Source: Chryseobacterium sp. ZHDP1 (GTDB lineage Bacteria; Bacteroidota; Bacteroidia; Flavobacteriales; Weeksellaceae). From it: a DNA stretch of 64,000 nt. Below the pieces are notes generated by a model. It was given only the letters and a program-made list of their open reading frames with translations, was not told where the DNA came from and did not search any database. The stretch is from assembly GCF_018603435.1 (NCBI RefSeq), contig NZ_CP075682.1, forward strand, positions 1,922,001-1,986,000, given 5' to 3'. This document shows, piece after piece, positions 9,555 to 18,511 of this stretch. Numbering within the stretch: position 1 is the first letter of the stretch; each line of letters opens with the position of its first letter. Both the position numbers and the translations under genes were made by a program.

Positions 9555-9562
9555 TAACTTTG
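9555..9562 (+). promoter_or_regulatory. -7 box TAACTTTG for the DUF1573 gene
   Basis: Perfect TAnnTTTG. It overlaps an upstream in-frame ATG, which therefore cannot be the start; the downstream ATG in front of the signal peptide is used. Confidence 0.6.
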
Positions 9563-9604
9563 TTTCTCAAAATTTATCTAACAACATATTTAATATTCAA
9601 GAAT

Positions 9605-10099
9605 ATGAAAAAATTAATCGCAGGAATTGCATTATTCGGAACCTTCGCTCTTGCATCTGCACAAACGATTACGTTTGACAAAACTACTTTCGACTACGGA
9701 AATGTAAAACCAGGTTCAGACGGCATCAGGTTTTTCACGGTAACCAATACGGGAGACAAGCCTCTTATCTTATCGAATGTAAAAGCATCTTGCGGATGTA
9801 CAACGCCTGAATTCAGCCAGGATCCGATTCTGCCGGGAAAATCAGCTAAAATAAAGGTAGGATACAATACCGGAATTAATGGTGGTTTCAACAAAATGAT
9901 TGAAGTATTTTCTAACGATCCTGTAAACAGCAGAAGCGTAATCTACATTAAAGGAAACGTAGATCCAAATGCTCCGGATCCAAAACCATTGACTCCTGAG
10001 GAATTGAAGGCTAAAGCTAAAGAAGAGAAAGCTGCGGCTAAAGCTGCAAAGAAGGAAGCAAAAAAAGCGGCTAAAGCTGCTGCTAAAACTGCTGCATAA
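9605..10099 (+). CDS. Secreted DUF1573 protein with Ala/Lys-rich tail
   Basis: The protein begins with a signal peptide (MKKLIAGIALFGTFALASAQ). A DUF1573 immunoglobulin-like domain follows, with the usual pattern FDKTTFDYGNVKPGSDG, FTVTNTGDKPL, the ASCGCTTPEF double-Cys motif and SNDPVNS. The last 35 residues are a low-complexity Lys/Ala repeat (KAKAKEEKAAAKAAKK). DUF1573 proteins are abundant exported proteins in Bacteroidetes with no firm function. The start at this ATG is preferred because the upstream in-frame ATG overlaps the promoter box. A strong terminator follows. Confidence 0.88.
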   Translation: MKKLIAGIALFGTFALASAQTITFDKTTFDYGNVKPGSDGIRFFTVTNTGDKPLILSNVKASCGCTTPEFSQDPILPGKSAKIKVGYNTGINGGFNKMIEVFSNDPVNSRSVIYIKGNVDPNAPDPKPLTPEELKAKAKEEKAAAKAAKKEAKKAAKAAAKTAA

Positions 10100-10125
10100 T
10101 GGTAAAATCTTTACTAAAATAAATG

Positions 10126-10152
10126 AAACCGTCTCATGGAGGCGGTTTTTTT
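10126..10152 (+). terminator. Terminator of the DUF1573 gene
   Basis: AAACCGTCTC-ATG-GAGGCGGTTT stem (one G-U pair) followed by a seven-base T run. Confidence 0.85.
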
Positions 10153-10248
10153 ATTACATTTATATTTAAGTTAATTGATGGTTAGCGGTTTTTAACTATG
10201 GATTGCGGCCAAAATTAATCTTTAATCTTTTAATAATTTAAAATAAAC

Positions 10249-11121
10249 ATGGACACTAACTTTTCAGACGATTTTTTGGTAAAAGGAAAATTTTCCATTA
10301 AAAAAGCTTCAACGGAGTACAAAGGAAAACTTACCAAAGAAGAAGGCGAACAATTATTATTAAACGAAAAAGAAAAACTTCGTGAGCTTCAGGAGAAGTT
10401 ATATTCGGATGGAAGCCAGTCTCTATTGGTGGTACTTCAGGCAATGGATGCCGCTGGAAAAGACAGCATGATTGAGCACGTTTTCGGGGGAGTAAATCCG
10501 CAAGGCTGCAATGTGACGAGCTTCAAAACTCCTACTTCGAAAGAATACTCGCATGATTTTTTGTGGAGACATTATTTGGCATTACCTCAAAAAGGCATGA
10601 TCGGAATTTTTAACCGTTCTCATTATGAAAGTGTATTGGTCTGCAAAGTTCATCCTGAGTATAATTTAAGCGAAAAAACATGGAAATCTGTTAAGGATTT
10701 TGATGATAAATTCTGGGAAAACCGCTATGAAAGCATCAGAAATTTTGAAAAGCATCTTGCTCAAAACGGAACGACCGTTATAAAAATATTCCTGAATGTT
10801 TCGAAGGACGAGCAAAAGAAAAGACTTCTGGACAGAATTAACGAACAGGAAAAAAACTGGAAATTTTCCGCCGCGGATCTTCCGGAGAGAGCTTTATTCG
10901 ATAAATATATGGAATGCTATGAAACGGCAATTAATGAAACTTCAAAAGATTACGCGCCTTGGTATGTTCTTCCTGCTGATAACAAATGGTTTGCAAGAGT
11001 TGCCGCGATACAGATTATTATTGATGCTTTGGAAAAAATGAATCTGCAGTATCCTAAATTATCGGAAGAGGATCGCAAAGATTTAGAAGAAGCAAAAAAA
11101 CAACTGGAAAGCGAGAAATAA
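10249..11121 (+). CDS. ppk2: Polyphosphate kinase 2 family protein
   Basis: The 290-residue protein carries all PPK2 hallmarks: VVLQAMDAAGKDSMIEHV (Walker A, near residue 63), GVNPQGCNVTSFKTP, the lid region EYSHDFLWRHYLALP, IFNRSHYESVLV (Walker B-like) and KIFLNVSKDEQKKRL. Such single-domain enzymes use polyphosphate to phosphorylate nucleoside mono- or diphosphates in the cytosol. The sequence style resembles the AMP/ADP-active enzymes of Bacteroidetes, but class cannot be settled by eye. No accompanying ppk1 or ppx gene is seen. Confidence 0.9.
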   Translation: MDTNFSDDFLVKGKFSIKKASTEYKGKLTKEEGEQLLLNEKEKLRELQEKLYSDGSQSLLVVLQAMDAAGKDSMIEHVFGGVNPQGCNVTSFKTPTSKEYSHDFLWRHYLALPQKGMIGIFNRSHYESVLVCKVHPEYNLSEKTWKSVKDFDDKFWENRYESIRNFEKHLAQNGTTVIKIFLNVSKDEQKKRLLDRINEQEKNWKFSAADLPERALFDKYMECYETAINETSKDYAPWYVLPADNKWFARVAAIQIIIDALEKMNLQYPKLSEEDRKDLEEAKKQLESEK

Positions 11122-11212
11122 ATTGGAGGGAAGATGGGAGCCTGAAGATGGAGGTTTAAATGATTGCGTTAAAGACTTCCTTCTTCCAGCCTCTAACTTC
11201 CAACTCTAAAAA

Positions 11213-11539
11213 CCACGAGAAAATCTATAAGCCGGATTTTGTTCTTCCGAAGAAGCGCCTGTTATTTATCTGCATCTTACATTGCTGCAAAACTTTAGCT
11301 GATTACCCCTCGGCTTTCAGAGCGAGCAACTCCTATTTTCATTGCTGAAAAGAACCGATATACTTATCATTGCACCACAAAGAGTTTACCTGATTTCACT
11401 ACAGCCGAACTGTACATCCTTTCTGTTGCACTTGTCCTACCCTCGCGGGTGACGGATGTTATCCGCTTTGCTGCTCTACGGTGTCCGGACTTTCCTACCT
11501 CCCGTGAAACGGGAAATCAACAAGCCGATTTTCTCGTGG
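11213..11539 (-). ncRNA. rnpB: RNase P RNA (type A)
   Basis: On the minus strand the P4 signature GAGG(T)AGGAAAGTCCGGAC appears near the 5' end and the matching 3' segment AAAATCCGGCTTATAG near the 3' end. The terminal 12 bases at each end (CCACGAGAAAAT and its complement) pair as helix P1, fixing the ends to within a few bases and giving about 327 nt, a normal size. The RNA is the catalytic part of RNase P, which trims tRNA 5' ends. Its own TATCTTTG box lies 3 bases upstream of the predicted 5' end. Confidence 0.95.
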
Positions 11540-11542
11540 CTG

Positions 11543-11550
11543 CAAAGATA
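11543..11550 (-). promoter_or_regulatory. -7 box TATCTTTG for rnpB
   Basis: The box ends 3 bases before the first P1 nucleotide of RNase P RNA. Because the 5' end of that RNA is known from its structure, this gives a local calibration of box-to-start distance (about 4 bases). Confidence 0.65.
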
Positions 11551-11676
11551 GCAAAATGTGAATTAAATCCACATTTTGTGGATTGTGAATTGTCAATAAA
11601 ATTCATTCTCAATTTATAAAGCATTGAAATCAATTTAATGAAAAGAAAAAATTCACCATTCAATTACGAAGTAAAA

Positions 11677-11706
11677 TTGACAATTGACTAATAATTATTA
11701 TCTTCG
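11677..11706 (+). promoter_or_regulatory. Promoter of the ECF sigma operon
   Basis: TTG (11677-11679), a 19-base spacer, then TATCTTCG (11699-11706), one base off TAnnTTTG. This fits the Bacteroidetes housekeeping promoter layout. Confidence 0.55.
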
Positions 11707-11730
11707 TGCTACAAAAATTAAACATCCCAA

Positions 11731-12222
11731 TTGGCTTCAAAGGAAAAAGAATTTGCGCAGCTTATTAAGGATAATCAGGGATTGATTATTAAGGTTTCGC
11801 GTCTTTATACCAATTCTTTGGAGGACGAGGAAGATCTTTTTCAGGAAATTGTGTTACAATTGTGGAGAAGTTATGACTCATTTAAAGGAAATTCCAAAAT
11901 TTCTACGTGGATGTACCGTGTTGCTTTAAATACCGCTATCACCCTTTTCAGAAAAAAAAGCAAAAGTTTACAGACTAATGAACTGGACATTAATCATGCA
12001 GATTTTGTGGAAGATGATGATGAAAAACAGCAACAGGTATCACTTTTGTATACAGTAATCAAAACCCTTCCCAATGTGGAAAGAGCAATCGTGATGATGT
12101 ATCTGGATGATTTGCCTTATAAGGATATTGCAGAAAACCTCGGGATAACCGAAGTAAATGCGCGTGTGAAAATGAACAGATTAAAGAAAACCCTTAAAGA
12201 ACAGATGGAAAAATATGCCTGA
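11731..12222 (+). CDS. ECF-type RNA polymerase sigma factor
   Basis: A 163-residue sigma-70 family factor with only regions 2 and 4. Region 2 (about residues 10-75) has EDEEDLFQEIVLQLWRSYDSF and STWMYRVALNTAI. Region 4 (about 105-155) has a helix-turn-helix, LPYKDIAENLGITEVNARVKMNRLKK. No ATG is available near the N-terminus; a TTG gives MASKEKEF and lies about 25 bases after the promoter, so it is the likely start. The next gene overlaps by 8 bases, as expected for translationally coupled sigma/anti-sigma pairs. Confidence 0.85.
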   Translation: MASKEKEFAQLIKDNQGLIIKVSRLYTNSLEDEEDLFQEIVLQLWRSYDSFKGNSKISTWMYRVALNTAITLFRKKSKSLQTNELDINHADFVEDDDEKQQQVSLLYTVIKTLPNVERAIVMMYLDDLPYKDIAENLGITEVNARVKMNRLKKTLKEQMEKYA

Positions 12223-12889
12223 ATTTGATTTAGACAGCTTTAAGAAAACATGGCAGGAACAGCCTGTTCAGGAAAAATACAACAACAATGAGATTCTTCA
12301 GATGCTCAACAAAAAATCACGAAATTATGTGAAGTATATTTTCTGGATCAGTGTTTTCGAGTTTTTATTCTTTACATTAATAGGATTATTCTACATCATT
12401 CAGGGAAAGGAGTCCAACTCTTTCATTAATATTCTTACAAAGCTGGGCGTACAGAAAACTTCGGAATTAGAAAATACGTTCGACAATATTTATCTTGTAT
12501 TAAAAGTTTTAAGTTTAGCCATCACAGCTTATTTTGTCCTTAAATTTTATCAGAATTACAAGGTTATAAAAATTGAGGAAAATCTTAAAAAGTTTATTCT
12601 TAAGATCATTAAATTTAAGAAGACAGTTAATGCCTTTATTTTAATTAATATCGCATTATTAATCACTTTTACCTCTATTTTCACAATCTTTGTTTTTTAT
12701 ATCTTAAATACTCAGAATGTAGAAATTACCAATTCTACGCTAATAGGATTTGTAGCAGGTATTATCATAAGTACTGTTTTTACAGTAATAATGGTATGGC
12801 TGTATTACAGGGTTGTTTATGGAATTATCATTAAAAAATTGGATAAGAATTTAACGCAGTTAAAAGAAATCGATTCGCAGGAAATTTAA
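12215..12889 (+). CDS. Membrane protein coupled to the ECF sigma factor, possible anti-sigma
   Basis: The 224-residue protein has a soluble N-terminus (about 45 residues, with DLDSFKKTWQEQP and an MLNKKSRNYVKYI amphipathic stretch). Four predicted membrane helices follow near residues 47-67, 95-113, 142-168 and 180-205. It overlaps the sigma gene by 8 bases. The soluble tail plus membrane anchor and the coupling suggest it could hold the sigma factor at the membrane, but there is no zinc-binding HxxxCxxC anti-sigma motif. Homologs are sometimes mis-named as carotene monooxygenases. The anti-sigma role is inference. Confidence 0.7.
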   Translation: MPEFDLDSFKKTWQEQPVQEKYNNNEILQMLNKKSRNYVKYIFWISVFEFLFFTLIGLFYIIQGKESNSFINILTKLGVQKTSELENTFDNIYLVLKVLSLAITAYFVLKFYQNYKVIKIEENLKKFILKIIKFKKTVNAFILINIALLITFTSIFTIFVFYILNTQNVEITNSTLIGFVAGIIISTVFTVIMVWLYYRVVYGIIIKKLDKNLTQLKEIDSQEI

Positions 12890-12951
12890 ACTGAAAACTG
12901 CAGGAATTTAAGATATTATTGTTAATTTTATTTAACCAAATCTTTTATTCT

Positions 12952-14574
12952 ATGCAAATATCCTATGTTCATGGTGCTTCCGACATTTCTTTATTGGGTG
13001 AAACCATCGGAAATAACCTGAAACACACGGTTGAAAAATTTCCTAATCACGAAGCATTAATCTGCGTACATCAAAATTACCGCGCTACCTATCAGGAATT
13101 TTACAATCAGACAACAGCGGTTGCAAAAGCACTGATTTTTCTGGGAGCAAAATCCGGAGACCGCATCGGAATCTGGTCTACGAACCGTTACGAATGGGTT
13201 CTTTTACAATATGCAACCGCAAGAATCGGAGTTATTTTAGTCAATATCAATCCCGCTTACAGAACCAGTGAACTGATCTTTGTAATCAATCAGTCTGAAA
13301 TGTCCCATATTTTTTCGTCTCTGGCTTTCAAATCCAGCGATTATAAACAGATGATTGCCGATGCAAGAGAATTCTGCTCAACTTTAAAATCTGAAATTTT
13401 CTTTGATGATAACTGGGAAGAATTTTTAAATAACGGACAGCATATTTCTGATGATACACTCCACAGTTTTGAGGAGCATGTTCAGTTTGATGATCCTTTG
13501 AATATTCAATATACTTCAGGAACGACGGGTTTTCCGAAAGGAGTTACGCTTTCTCATCATAATATTTTAAATAACGGATATTTTATCGGAATTCGGTTAA
13601 AGTATACCGAAAAAGACAGGGTCTGTATTCCGGTTCCTTTTTATCACTGTTTCGGAATGGTAATCGGAAACATCTGCTGTACTGCTCACGGAGCCTGTAT
13701 GGTGATTCCGAATGACAGTTTTGATCCTGAAATCACTTTGAAAGTTGTTTCTGACGAAAAATGCACCTCGCTTTACGGAGTTCCGACCATGTTTATTGCA
13801 GAATTAGCCGTAAAAAATTTCGAAACCTTTGATTTTTCAAGTTTAAGAACAGGCGTAATGGCAGGCTCAGTCTGCCCTCCGGAAATTATGAAAAAGGTGG
13901 AAAGTCTCATGAATATTAAAGAAATGAGCATCTGCTACGGAATGACGGAAACTTCCCCTGTTTCTACGCAAACTCTTATCGGAACCCCATTTGAAAAGCA
14001 GGTGAATACGGTAGGAACGGTTCAGGATCATCTGGAAATAAAAATCATTGATGAAAACGGAAAAATCGTTGCGCGCGGCGAACATGGGGAACTGTGTACA
14101 AGAGGATATTCTGTAATGCTGAAATACTGGAACGATCCCGAAAACACCAGAAAAGTTCTTGACGAAGGAAGATGGATGCATACCGGAGATATGGCAGTAA
14201 TGGATGAAGAAGGCTACATTACGATTTCGGGCAGGATAAAAGACCTGATTATCCGTGGCGGTGAAAATATTTCTCCGAAAGAAATTGAAGACTTTTTGTA
14301 CACGTATCCGAATATTCTCGATGTTCAGATCATCGGAGTTCCGAGCGAGAAATTCGGAGAAGAAGTAATGGCGTGGGTAAAAGTGAGAAAAGGTTTTCAG
14401 GTAACGGAAGAAGAACTTTTAAACTATTGCAAAGGCAGAATCGCTCATTATAAAGTTCCGAAATACTGGAAGTTTGTAGACGAATTCCCTATGACAATCT
14501 CCGGAAAAGTACGAAAAGTGGAAATGCGGGAAATTTCTGTAAAGGAATTGGGATTAGATAAGGCAAAGATTTAA
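12952..14574 (+). CDS. Fatty-acyl-CoA synthetase (AMP-binding enzyme)
   Basis: About 540 residues of an ANL-superfamily adenylating enzyme: P-loop IQYTSGTTGFPKGVTLSHHN, the YGMTETSPVS motif, GELCTRGYSVMLKYW, HTGDMA and the hinge ISGRIKDLIIRGGENISPKEIE. The invariant Lys near the C-terminus is in FPMTISGKVRK. It would activate a fatty or other carboxylic acid with ATP and CoA; chain-length preference is not readable. The ATG of MQISYVHG is chosen over an upstream TTG because homologs begin at this point and the 11 extra residues are not conserved-looking. Confidence 0.9.
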   Translation: MQISYVHGASDISLLGETIGNNLKHTVEKFPNHEALICVHQNYRATYQEFYNQTTAVAKALIFLGAKSGDRIGIWSTNRYEWVLLQYATARIGVILVNINPAYRTSELIFVINQSEMSHIFSSLAFKSSDYKQMIADAREFCSTLKSEIFFDDNWEEFLNNGQHISDDTLHSFEEHVQFDDPLNIQYTSGTTGFPKGVTLSHHNILNNGYFIGIRLKYTEKDRVCIPVPFYHCFGMVIGNICCTAHGACMVIPNDSFDPEITLKVVSDEKCTSLYGVPTMFIAELAVKNFETFDFSSLRTGVMAGSVCPPEIMKKVESLMNIKEMSICYGMTETSPVSTQTLIGTPFEKQVNTVGTVQDHLEIKIIDENGKIVARGEHGELCTRGYSVMLKYWNDPENTRKVLDEGRWMHTGDMAVMDEEGYITISGRIKDLIIRGGENISPKEIEDFLYTYPNILDVQIIGVPSEKFGEEVMAWVKVRKGFQVTEEELLNYCKGRIAHYKVPKYWKFVDEFPMTISGKVRKVEMREISVKELGLDKAKI

Positions 14575-14694
14575 AGATCTTGTTATTTGTAGCGAAAGAA
14601 TCCTCTTTACAAATGGAGATTCTTTCAACTTCGTTCGAATCTTTTCAGGCTGTTTCAGAATGAAATACAACTTTATGGATAATTAAAAAACAAT

Positions 14695-14724
14695 AAAAAA
14701 AGCAGTTCGATTTGAACTGCTTTT
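14695..14724. terminator. Bidirectional terminator between the acyl-CoA ligase and rpoN
   Basis: AAAAGCAGTTC-GATTT-GAACTGCTTTT, perfect 11-bp stem with A and T runs on both sides, 5 bases past the rpoN stop. Confidence 0.85.
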
Positions 14725-14729
14725 CTATT

Positions 14730-16193
14730 TTATAATTCTTTTCTTAATCTCGCTACCGGAATATTAAGCTGTTCACGATACTTTGCAATCGTTCTTCTGG
14801 CGATATTGTAGCCCTGCTCTTTCAGAATAACCACTAAAGCATCATCCGTTAGAGGTTTTCTTTTATTTTCTTTGCTGATCACTTCCTGAAGATGCATTTT
14901 GATTTCTTTTGTAGAAACTTCCTCTCCGTCATCGTTCGTTAAACTATCCGAGAACAGATCTTTAAGGTAAATAATTCCGTTCGGCGTATCGGCATATTTA
15001 CTTTTTACCACCCTTGAAATCGTTGAAATATCGAAGCCAGTAATATCGGCAATATCTTTAAGAATCATGGGTCTCAAAGATTTTTCATCTCCGGTAAGGA
15101 AATAGTCTTTCTGAAATTTTACAATGGCTGTAATGGTTTGTAATAATGTATTCTGGCGCTGATTAATGGCATCAATATACCATTTTGCCGCATCTAATTT
15201 TTGCTTGATGAACAAAGCCGCCTGTTTGTGTTCTGCTGAATTTTTATCGTGAGAATAAGTAGATAAAATATCTTTGTATTCTTCAGAAACTCTCAGCGTA
15301 GGTGCGTTTTTACTGTTCAGCATCGGAACAACCTGTCCGTCTTTCACCTGAATTACAAAATCCGGGATAATTTCCTGATTAATGGTAACGGTTTGCGTAT
15401 CAAAGTTTCCTCCTACTTTCGGAGATAATTTTGAAATTTCATCCAGAGCGTCTCTCAGATCTTCCTCCTCGATATCATACTTCTGAATGATCTTGTTATA
15501 GTGTTTGTTGGTAAGTGCATCAAACTGATGTCTCAGAATACTGGCAGCCAGAGAAACCGCTTTATCTGAGCTTACTTTTTTCTCAATCTGCAGCAAAAGA
15601 CATTCCTGAAGACCTCTTGCTCCCACACCGGGCGGATCAAGCTTCTGTACATAGTTTTCCAGAATATCTTCTACATTTTCTCTCGTTGTATAAATTCCCT
15701 GAGAAAACGCAAGGTCATCAACAATAGATTTTATTTCTCTTCTTAAATATCCGTCTGTATCGAGATTTCCGATAAGATATTCCGCAATCTTCAGATCTTC
15801 TTTGTTAATATTGGCAAGATTAATCTGTTCCATGAGATAATCATACAAAGACTGCCCTTCTGTCAGAAGACTTTCGTTATCAAATTCCTCATCGTCTGAT
15901 GAATAGTTGCTGGATGCTGTTTTATAACTTGGTTCGTCGTCGTAAAGATATTGGTCTACATCAAAATCCGTTTCAATACTTTCCGTTCCTTCTGTTTCAT
16001 ACGTATCTTCGAGAGAAGAATAATCATCTTCCTTAGATTCTTCTTTTGCGATCTCCAATGCCGGATTTTCTTCTAACTCCCTCTCAAGTTCCTCTTCAAA
16101 CTCCAGTGTGTGAAGCTGGATCAACTTCATTAACTGGATTTGCTGGGGAGCCAGCTTTTGTCCTAATTTGAGTTGTAAGTGTTGTTTTAGCAT
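14730..16193 (-). CDS. rpoN: RNA polymerase sigma-54 factor
   Basis: A complete 487-residue sigma-54. Region I is the Gln/Leu-rich N-terminus (LKLGQKLAPQQIQLMKLIQL). A very acidic region II covers about residues 50-105. The core-binding domain includes IAEYLIGNLDTDGYL and LDPPGVGARGLQECLLLQ. The C-terminus has the DNA-binding domain with the RpoN box ARRTIAKYREQLNI. It directs polymerase to -24/-12 promoters and needs AAA+ activators, none of which is encoded in the window. It lies downstream of the toxin-antitoxin genes but is separated from them by a terminator. Confidence 0.97.
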   Translation of the reverse strand: MLKQHLQLKLGQKLAPQQIQLMKLIQLHTLEFEEELERELEENPALEIAKEESKEDDYSSLEDTYETEGTESIETDFDVDQYLYDDEPSYKTASSNYSSDDEEFDNESLLTEGQSLYDYLMEQINLANINKEDLKIAEYLIGNLDTDGYLRREIKSIVDDLAFSQGIYTTRENVEDILENYVQKLDPPGVGARGLQECLLLQIEKKVSSDKAVSLAASILRHQFDALTNKHYNKIIQKYDIEEEDLRDALDEISKLSPKVGGNFDTQTVTINQEIIPDFVIQVKDGQVVPMLNSKNAPTLRVSEEYKDILSTYSHDKNSAEHKQAALFIKQKLDAAKWYIDAINQRQNTLLQTITAIVKFQKDYFLTGDEKSLRPMILKDIADITGFDISTISRVVKSKYADTPNGIIYLKDLFSDSLTNDDGEEVSTKEIKMHLQEVISKENKRKPLTDDALVVILKEQGYNIARRTIAKYREQLNIPVARLRKEL

Positions 16194-16314
16194 ATTACTA
16201 GTTGGTGTTTTAACATAACATATTTTACGAATTTAATACTTTTTTTTGACAAAATTAAATTTTAGCACGATTTTTGTATTCAATTACGTATAATAAACTA
16301 TTTAAAATAAACGA

Positions 16315-16349
16315 AAAAAGCCCTGAACAATGATTTTCAGGGCTTTTTT
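16315..16349. terminator. Terminator after the toxin-antitoxin pair
   Basis: AAAAAGCCCTGAA and TTTTCAGGGCTTTTTT pair around a short loop and have A/T tracts on both sides. It insulates rpoN from the toxin-antitoxin genes. Confidence 0.8.
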
Positions 16350-16353
16350 ATTC

Positions 16354-16647
16354 TTATATATCCAAATTTTCAGGATCTCTTCTGTTATCCCAAAACGCCA
16401 GAATTTCAATAACATCTTTATTAACCCGATAATAAAGGGAAAAATTTTTATCAATCAAAACATATTTAACATCATCAATTTCAGAGGGTGAACCTATATT
16501 CGGATTTTCGGAAATAAGTTTTTCTTTTTTCTCAACTTCTTTTCTTAGCTTTTTTGAATATGTTTGGGAAGAATTATGAGCAATCCAATATTTTAATGTG
16601 TCAGCAAAAGATAACAATGCCTGACGAGTCCATTTTATCTGAAACAT
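16354..16647 (-). CDS. ParE/RelE-family toxin
   Basis: A 97-residue basic protein with the ParE/RelE fold pattern: a WTRQALLSFADTLKYWIAHN helix near residue 6, YSKKLRKEVEKKEKLISENPNIG, and a C-terminal YYRVNKDVIEILAFWDNRRDPE strand and helix. In this family toxins act on DNA gyrase (ParE) or on ribosome-bound mRNA (RelE); the WDNRRDPE end is more like ParE. It overlaps the upstream antitoxin gene by 13 bases, the usual antitoxin-first order. Confidence 0.82.
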   Translation of the reverse strand: MFQIKWTRQALLSFADTLKYWIAHNSSQTYSKKLRKEVEKKEKLISENPNIGSPSEIDDVKYVLIDKNFSLYYRVNKDVIEILAFWDNRRDPENLDI

Positions 16648-16856
16648 TGATCCAAAATTTCTTTAGCATCTTCTTTACTAACAAAATCTCCTTTATCAGC
16701 CTCATCTATACCCTTTAGCAATTGTTTCTTCTGCCACTCTGTAAGATTTTCTTCTTTATCAATTTCAAAATTAATTTTCAGCTCTTTCAGAAGAGCTTTC
16801 AGAAGATTGATCTGATTTTCGTTTTCTGTATGTATGGTAATTGTACTCATCATCAT
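16635..16856 (-). CDS. Antitoxin of the ParE-type pair
   Basis: A 73-residue acidic protein. The N-terminal STITIHTENENQINLLKALLKEL resembles a dimerising beta-alpha unit, and the C-terminal SKEDAKEILDQC is an acidic helix of the kind that wraps around ParE/RelE toxins. Three ATG codons stand in a row at the start, so the exact first residue is uncertain. Gene order, overlap and charge opposite to the toxin support the assignment; the DNA-binding family is not clear. Confidence 0.75.
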   Translation of the reverse strand: MMMSTITIHTENENQINLLKALLKELKINFEIDKEENLTEWQKKQLLKGIDEADKGDFVSKEDAKEILDQCFR

Positions 16857-16874
16857 TATTTTAAGTAAAGTTAA

Positions 16875-16907
16875 TAAAAAAATCCTTCCGATGTTCTCAG
16901 AAAGATT
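16875..16907 (-). terminator. Terminator of asnS
   Basis: On the minus strand an 11-bp stem with three G-U pairs (AATCTTTCTGA with TCGGAAGGATT) and a 5-base loop is followed by TTTTTT, starting 22 bases after the asnS stop. Confidence 0.65.
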
Positions 16908-16928
16908 TCTATATGTTTTTATTAAAAA

Positions 16929-18377
16929 TTAAAATTCAGCGTTTTTCGGAGTTCTCGGGAAAGGAATTACATCTCTGATGTTCGTCATTCCTGTTACGAA
17001 AAGAATTAATCTTTCCAATCCCAGACCAAATCCTGCGTGCGGTACAGAACCAAATTTTCTTGTATCTAAATACCACCATAATTCATGCTCATCAACGTGC
17101 ATTTCTGCCATTTTCTGCTTAAGAACATCCAGTCTGGCTTCTCTTTCTGAACCTCCGATGATTTCTCCGATTCCCGGGAAAAGAACGTCCATCGCAGCAA
17201 CTGTTTTTCCGTCTTCATTCAGCTTCATGTAGAACGCTTTGATCTCTTTTGGATAATCAAACAAAACTACCGGACTTTCGAAATGTTTTTCTACCAGATA
17301 TCTTTCGTGCTCAGACTGAAGATCGGTTCCCCAGTTTTCAACCGGATACTGGAATTTCCCTTTCTTATTTTCTTTTGAGTTCATTAAGATCTCGATAGCT
17401 TCTGTATAAGAAACTCTCTTGAAACGTTTCGCAATTACATTTTCAAGCTTTTCAATAAGACCTTCTTTTGCTCTGTCCTTTTCAGGCTTCGATTTTTGCT
17501 CTTCTTCAAAACGTTTGTCTAAGAACTCAAGATCATCTTTGCAGTGATCCAATACATATTTAATTACATATTTTAAGAAATCTTCTGCGAGATCAATGTT
17601 ATCCTCAAGGTTGTTAAACGCCACTTCCGGCTCTATCATCCAAAATTCTGCCAAGTGACGGGTTGTGTTTGAATTTTCTGCACGGAAAGTCGGCCCGAAA
17701 GTATAAATTCTTCCCAATCCCATCGCCGCAGTCTCTCCTTCAAGCTGTCCGGAAACCGTTAAATTTGTTTTTCTTCCGAAGAAATCCTGAGAAAAATCGA
17801 TGTCTCCCTGCTCATCTCTTGGAATATTGTTCAGATCAAAATTCGTTACTCCGAACATTTCTCCGGCTCCTTCTGCATCAGCTCCCGTAATGACCGGTGT
17901 GTTGATGTAGAAAAACTGATTCTGGTTAAAGAAAGAATGTACCGCAAAACTCACCGCATGACGCACTCTGAAAACTGCTCCGAACAAATTGGTTCTGAAT
18001 CTCAAATGCGCCTGATCTCTCAAAGTCTCCAATGAGTGTTTTTTAGGCTGAAGAATCGTTTTGTCTCTTTCTTCCGTGAAGTTATCTCCTAAAATGGTAA
18101 TTTTTTTAGCTAAAATCTCAACAGCCTGTCCTGCTCCCTGACTTTCCACCACTTCTCCTACAATTTTAAGGGAAGAAGCTGTACTGATTTTGCTGATAAT
18201 CTCTTCGTCGAAATTTTCAAAATCAACAACAATCTGCAAATTATTAATCGTAGAACCATCATTAAGCGCAATAAAGCGATTCGCACGGAACGTTCTTACC
18301 CAACCGTAAACCGTAATGTCATGATGTAATACTTTCTTGTAATCCTGTAGGATTTCCTTAATGGTCTGCTTTTTCAT
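16929..18377 (-). CDS. asnS: Asparagine--tRNA ligase
   Basis: A 482-residue class IIb synthetase. The N-terminal OB-fold anticodon-binding domain (about residues 15-110) has [19 protein letters not shown]. The catalytic core has the motif 2 region [26 protein letters not shown], split by an insertion, and motif 3 [22 protein letters not shown] near the C-terminus. The sequence [12 protein letters not shown] is characteristic of AsnRS rather than AspRS. It charges tRNA-Asn directly. It is a single gene with its own -7 box and terminator. Confidence 0.96.
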   Translation of the reverse strand: MKKQTIKEILQDYKKVLHHDITVYGWVRTFRANRFIALNDGSTINNLQIVVDFENFDEEIISKISTASSLKIVGEVVESQGAGQAVEILAKKITILGDNFTEERDKTILQPKKHSLETLRDQAHLRFRTNLFGAVFRVRHAVSFAVHSFFNQNQFFYINTPVITGADAEGAGEMFGVTNFDLNNIPRDEQGDIDFSQDFFGRKTNLTVSGQLEGETAAMGLGRIYTFGPTFRAENSNTTRHLAEFWMIEPEVAFNNLEDNIDLAEDFLKYVIKYVLDHCKDDLEFLDKRFEEEQKSKPEKDRAKEGLIEKLENVIAKRFKRVSYTEAIEILMNSKENKKGKFQYPVENWGTDLQSEHERYLVEKHFESPVVLFDYPKEIKAFYMKLNEDGKTVAAMDVLFPGIGEIIGGSEREARLDVLKQKMAEMHVDEHELWWYLDTRKFGSVPHAGFGLGLERLILFVTGMTNIRDVIPFPRTPKNAEF

Positions 18378-18414
18378 TTGTTGATTAAAATTTTTCTGTA
18401 AAAATTAATGTCTG

Positions 18415-18422
18415 CAAAGTTA
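18415..18422 (-). promoter_or_regulatory. -7 box TAACTTTG for asnS
   Basis: Perfect TAnnTTTG on the minus strand, 37 bases before the asnS ATG. Confidence 0.55.
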
Positions 18423-18511
18423 CAAAAAAACAGCGCAATTTGAGGATTACACTGTTTTAATTCAGTTCATTTATCAATTAATTACTCAAAAAATTATGCT
18501 TTAAATAAGAA

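Noticed and set aside
9560..9604. Longer start for the DUF1573 protein
   Set aside because: The ATG overlaps the TAACTTTG promoter box and the extra residues precede a perfect signal peptide.
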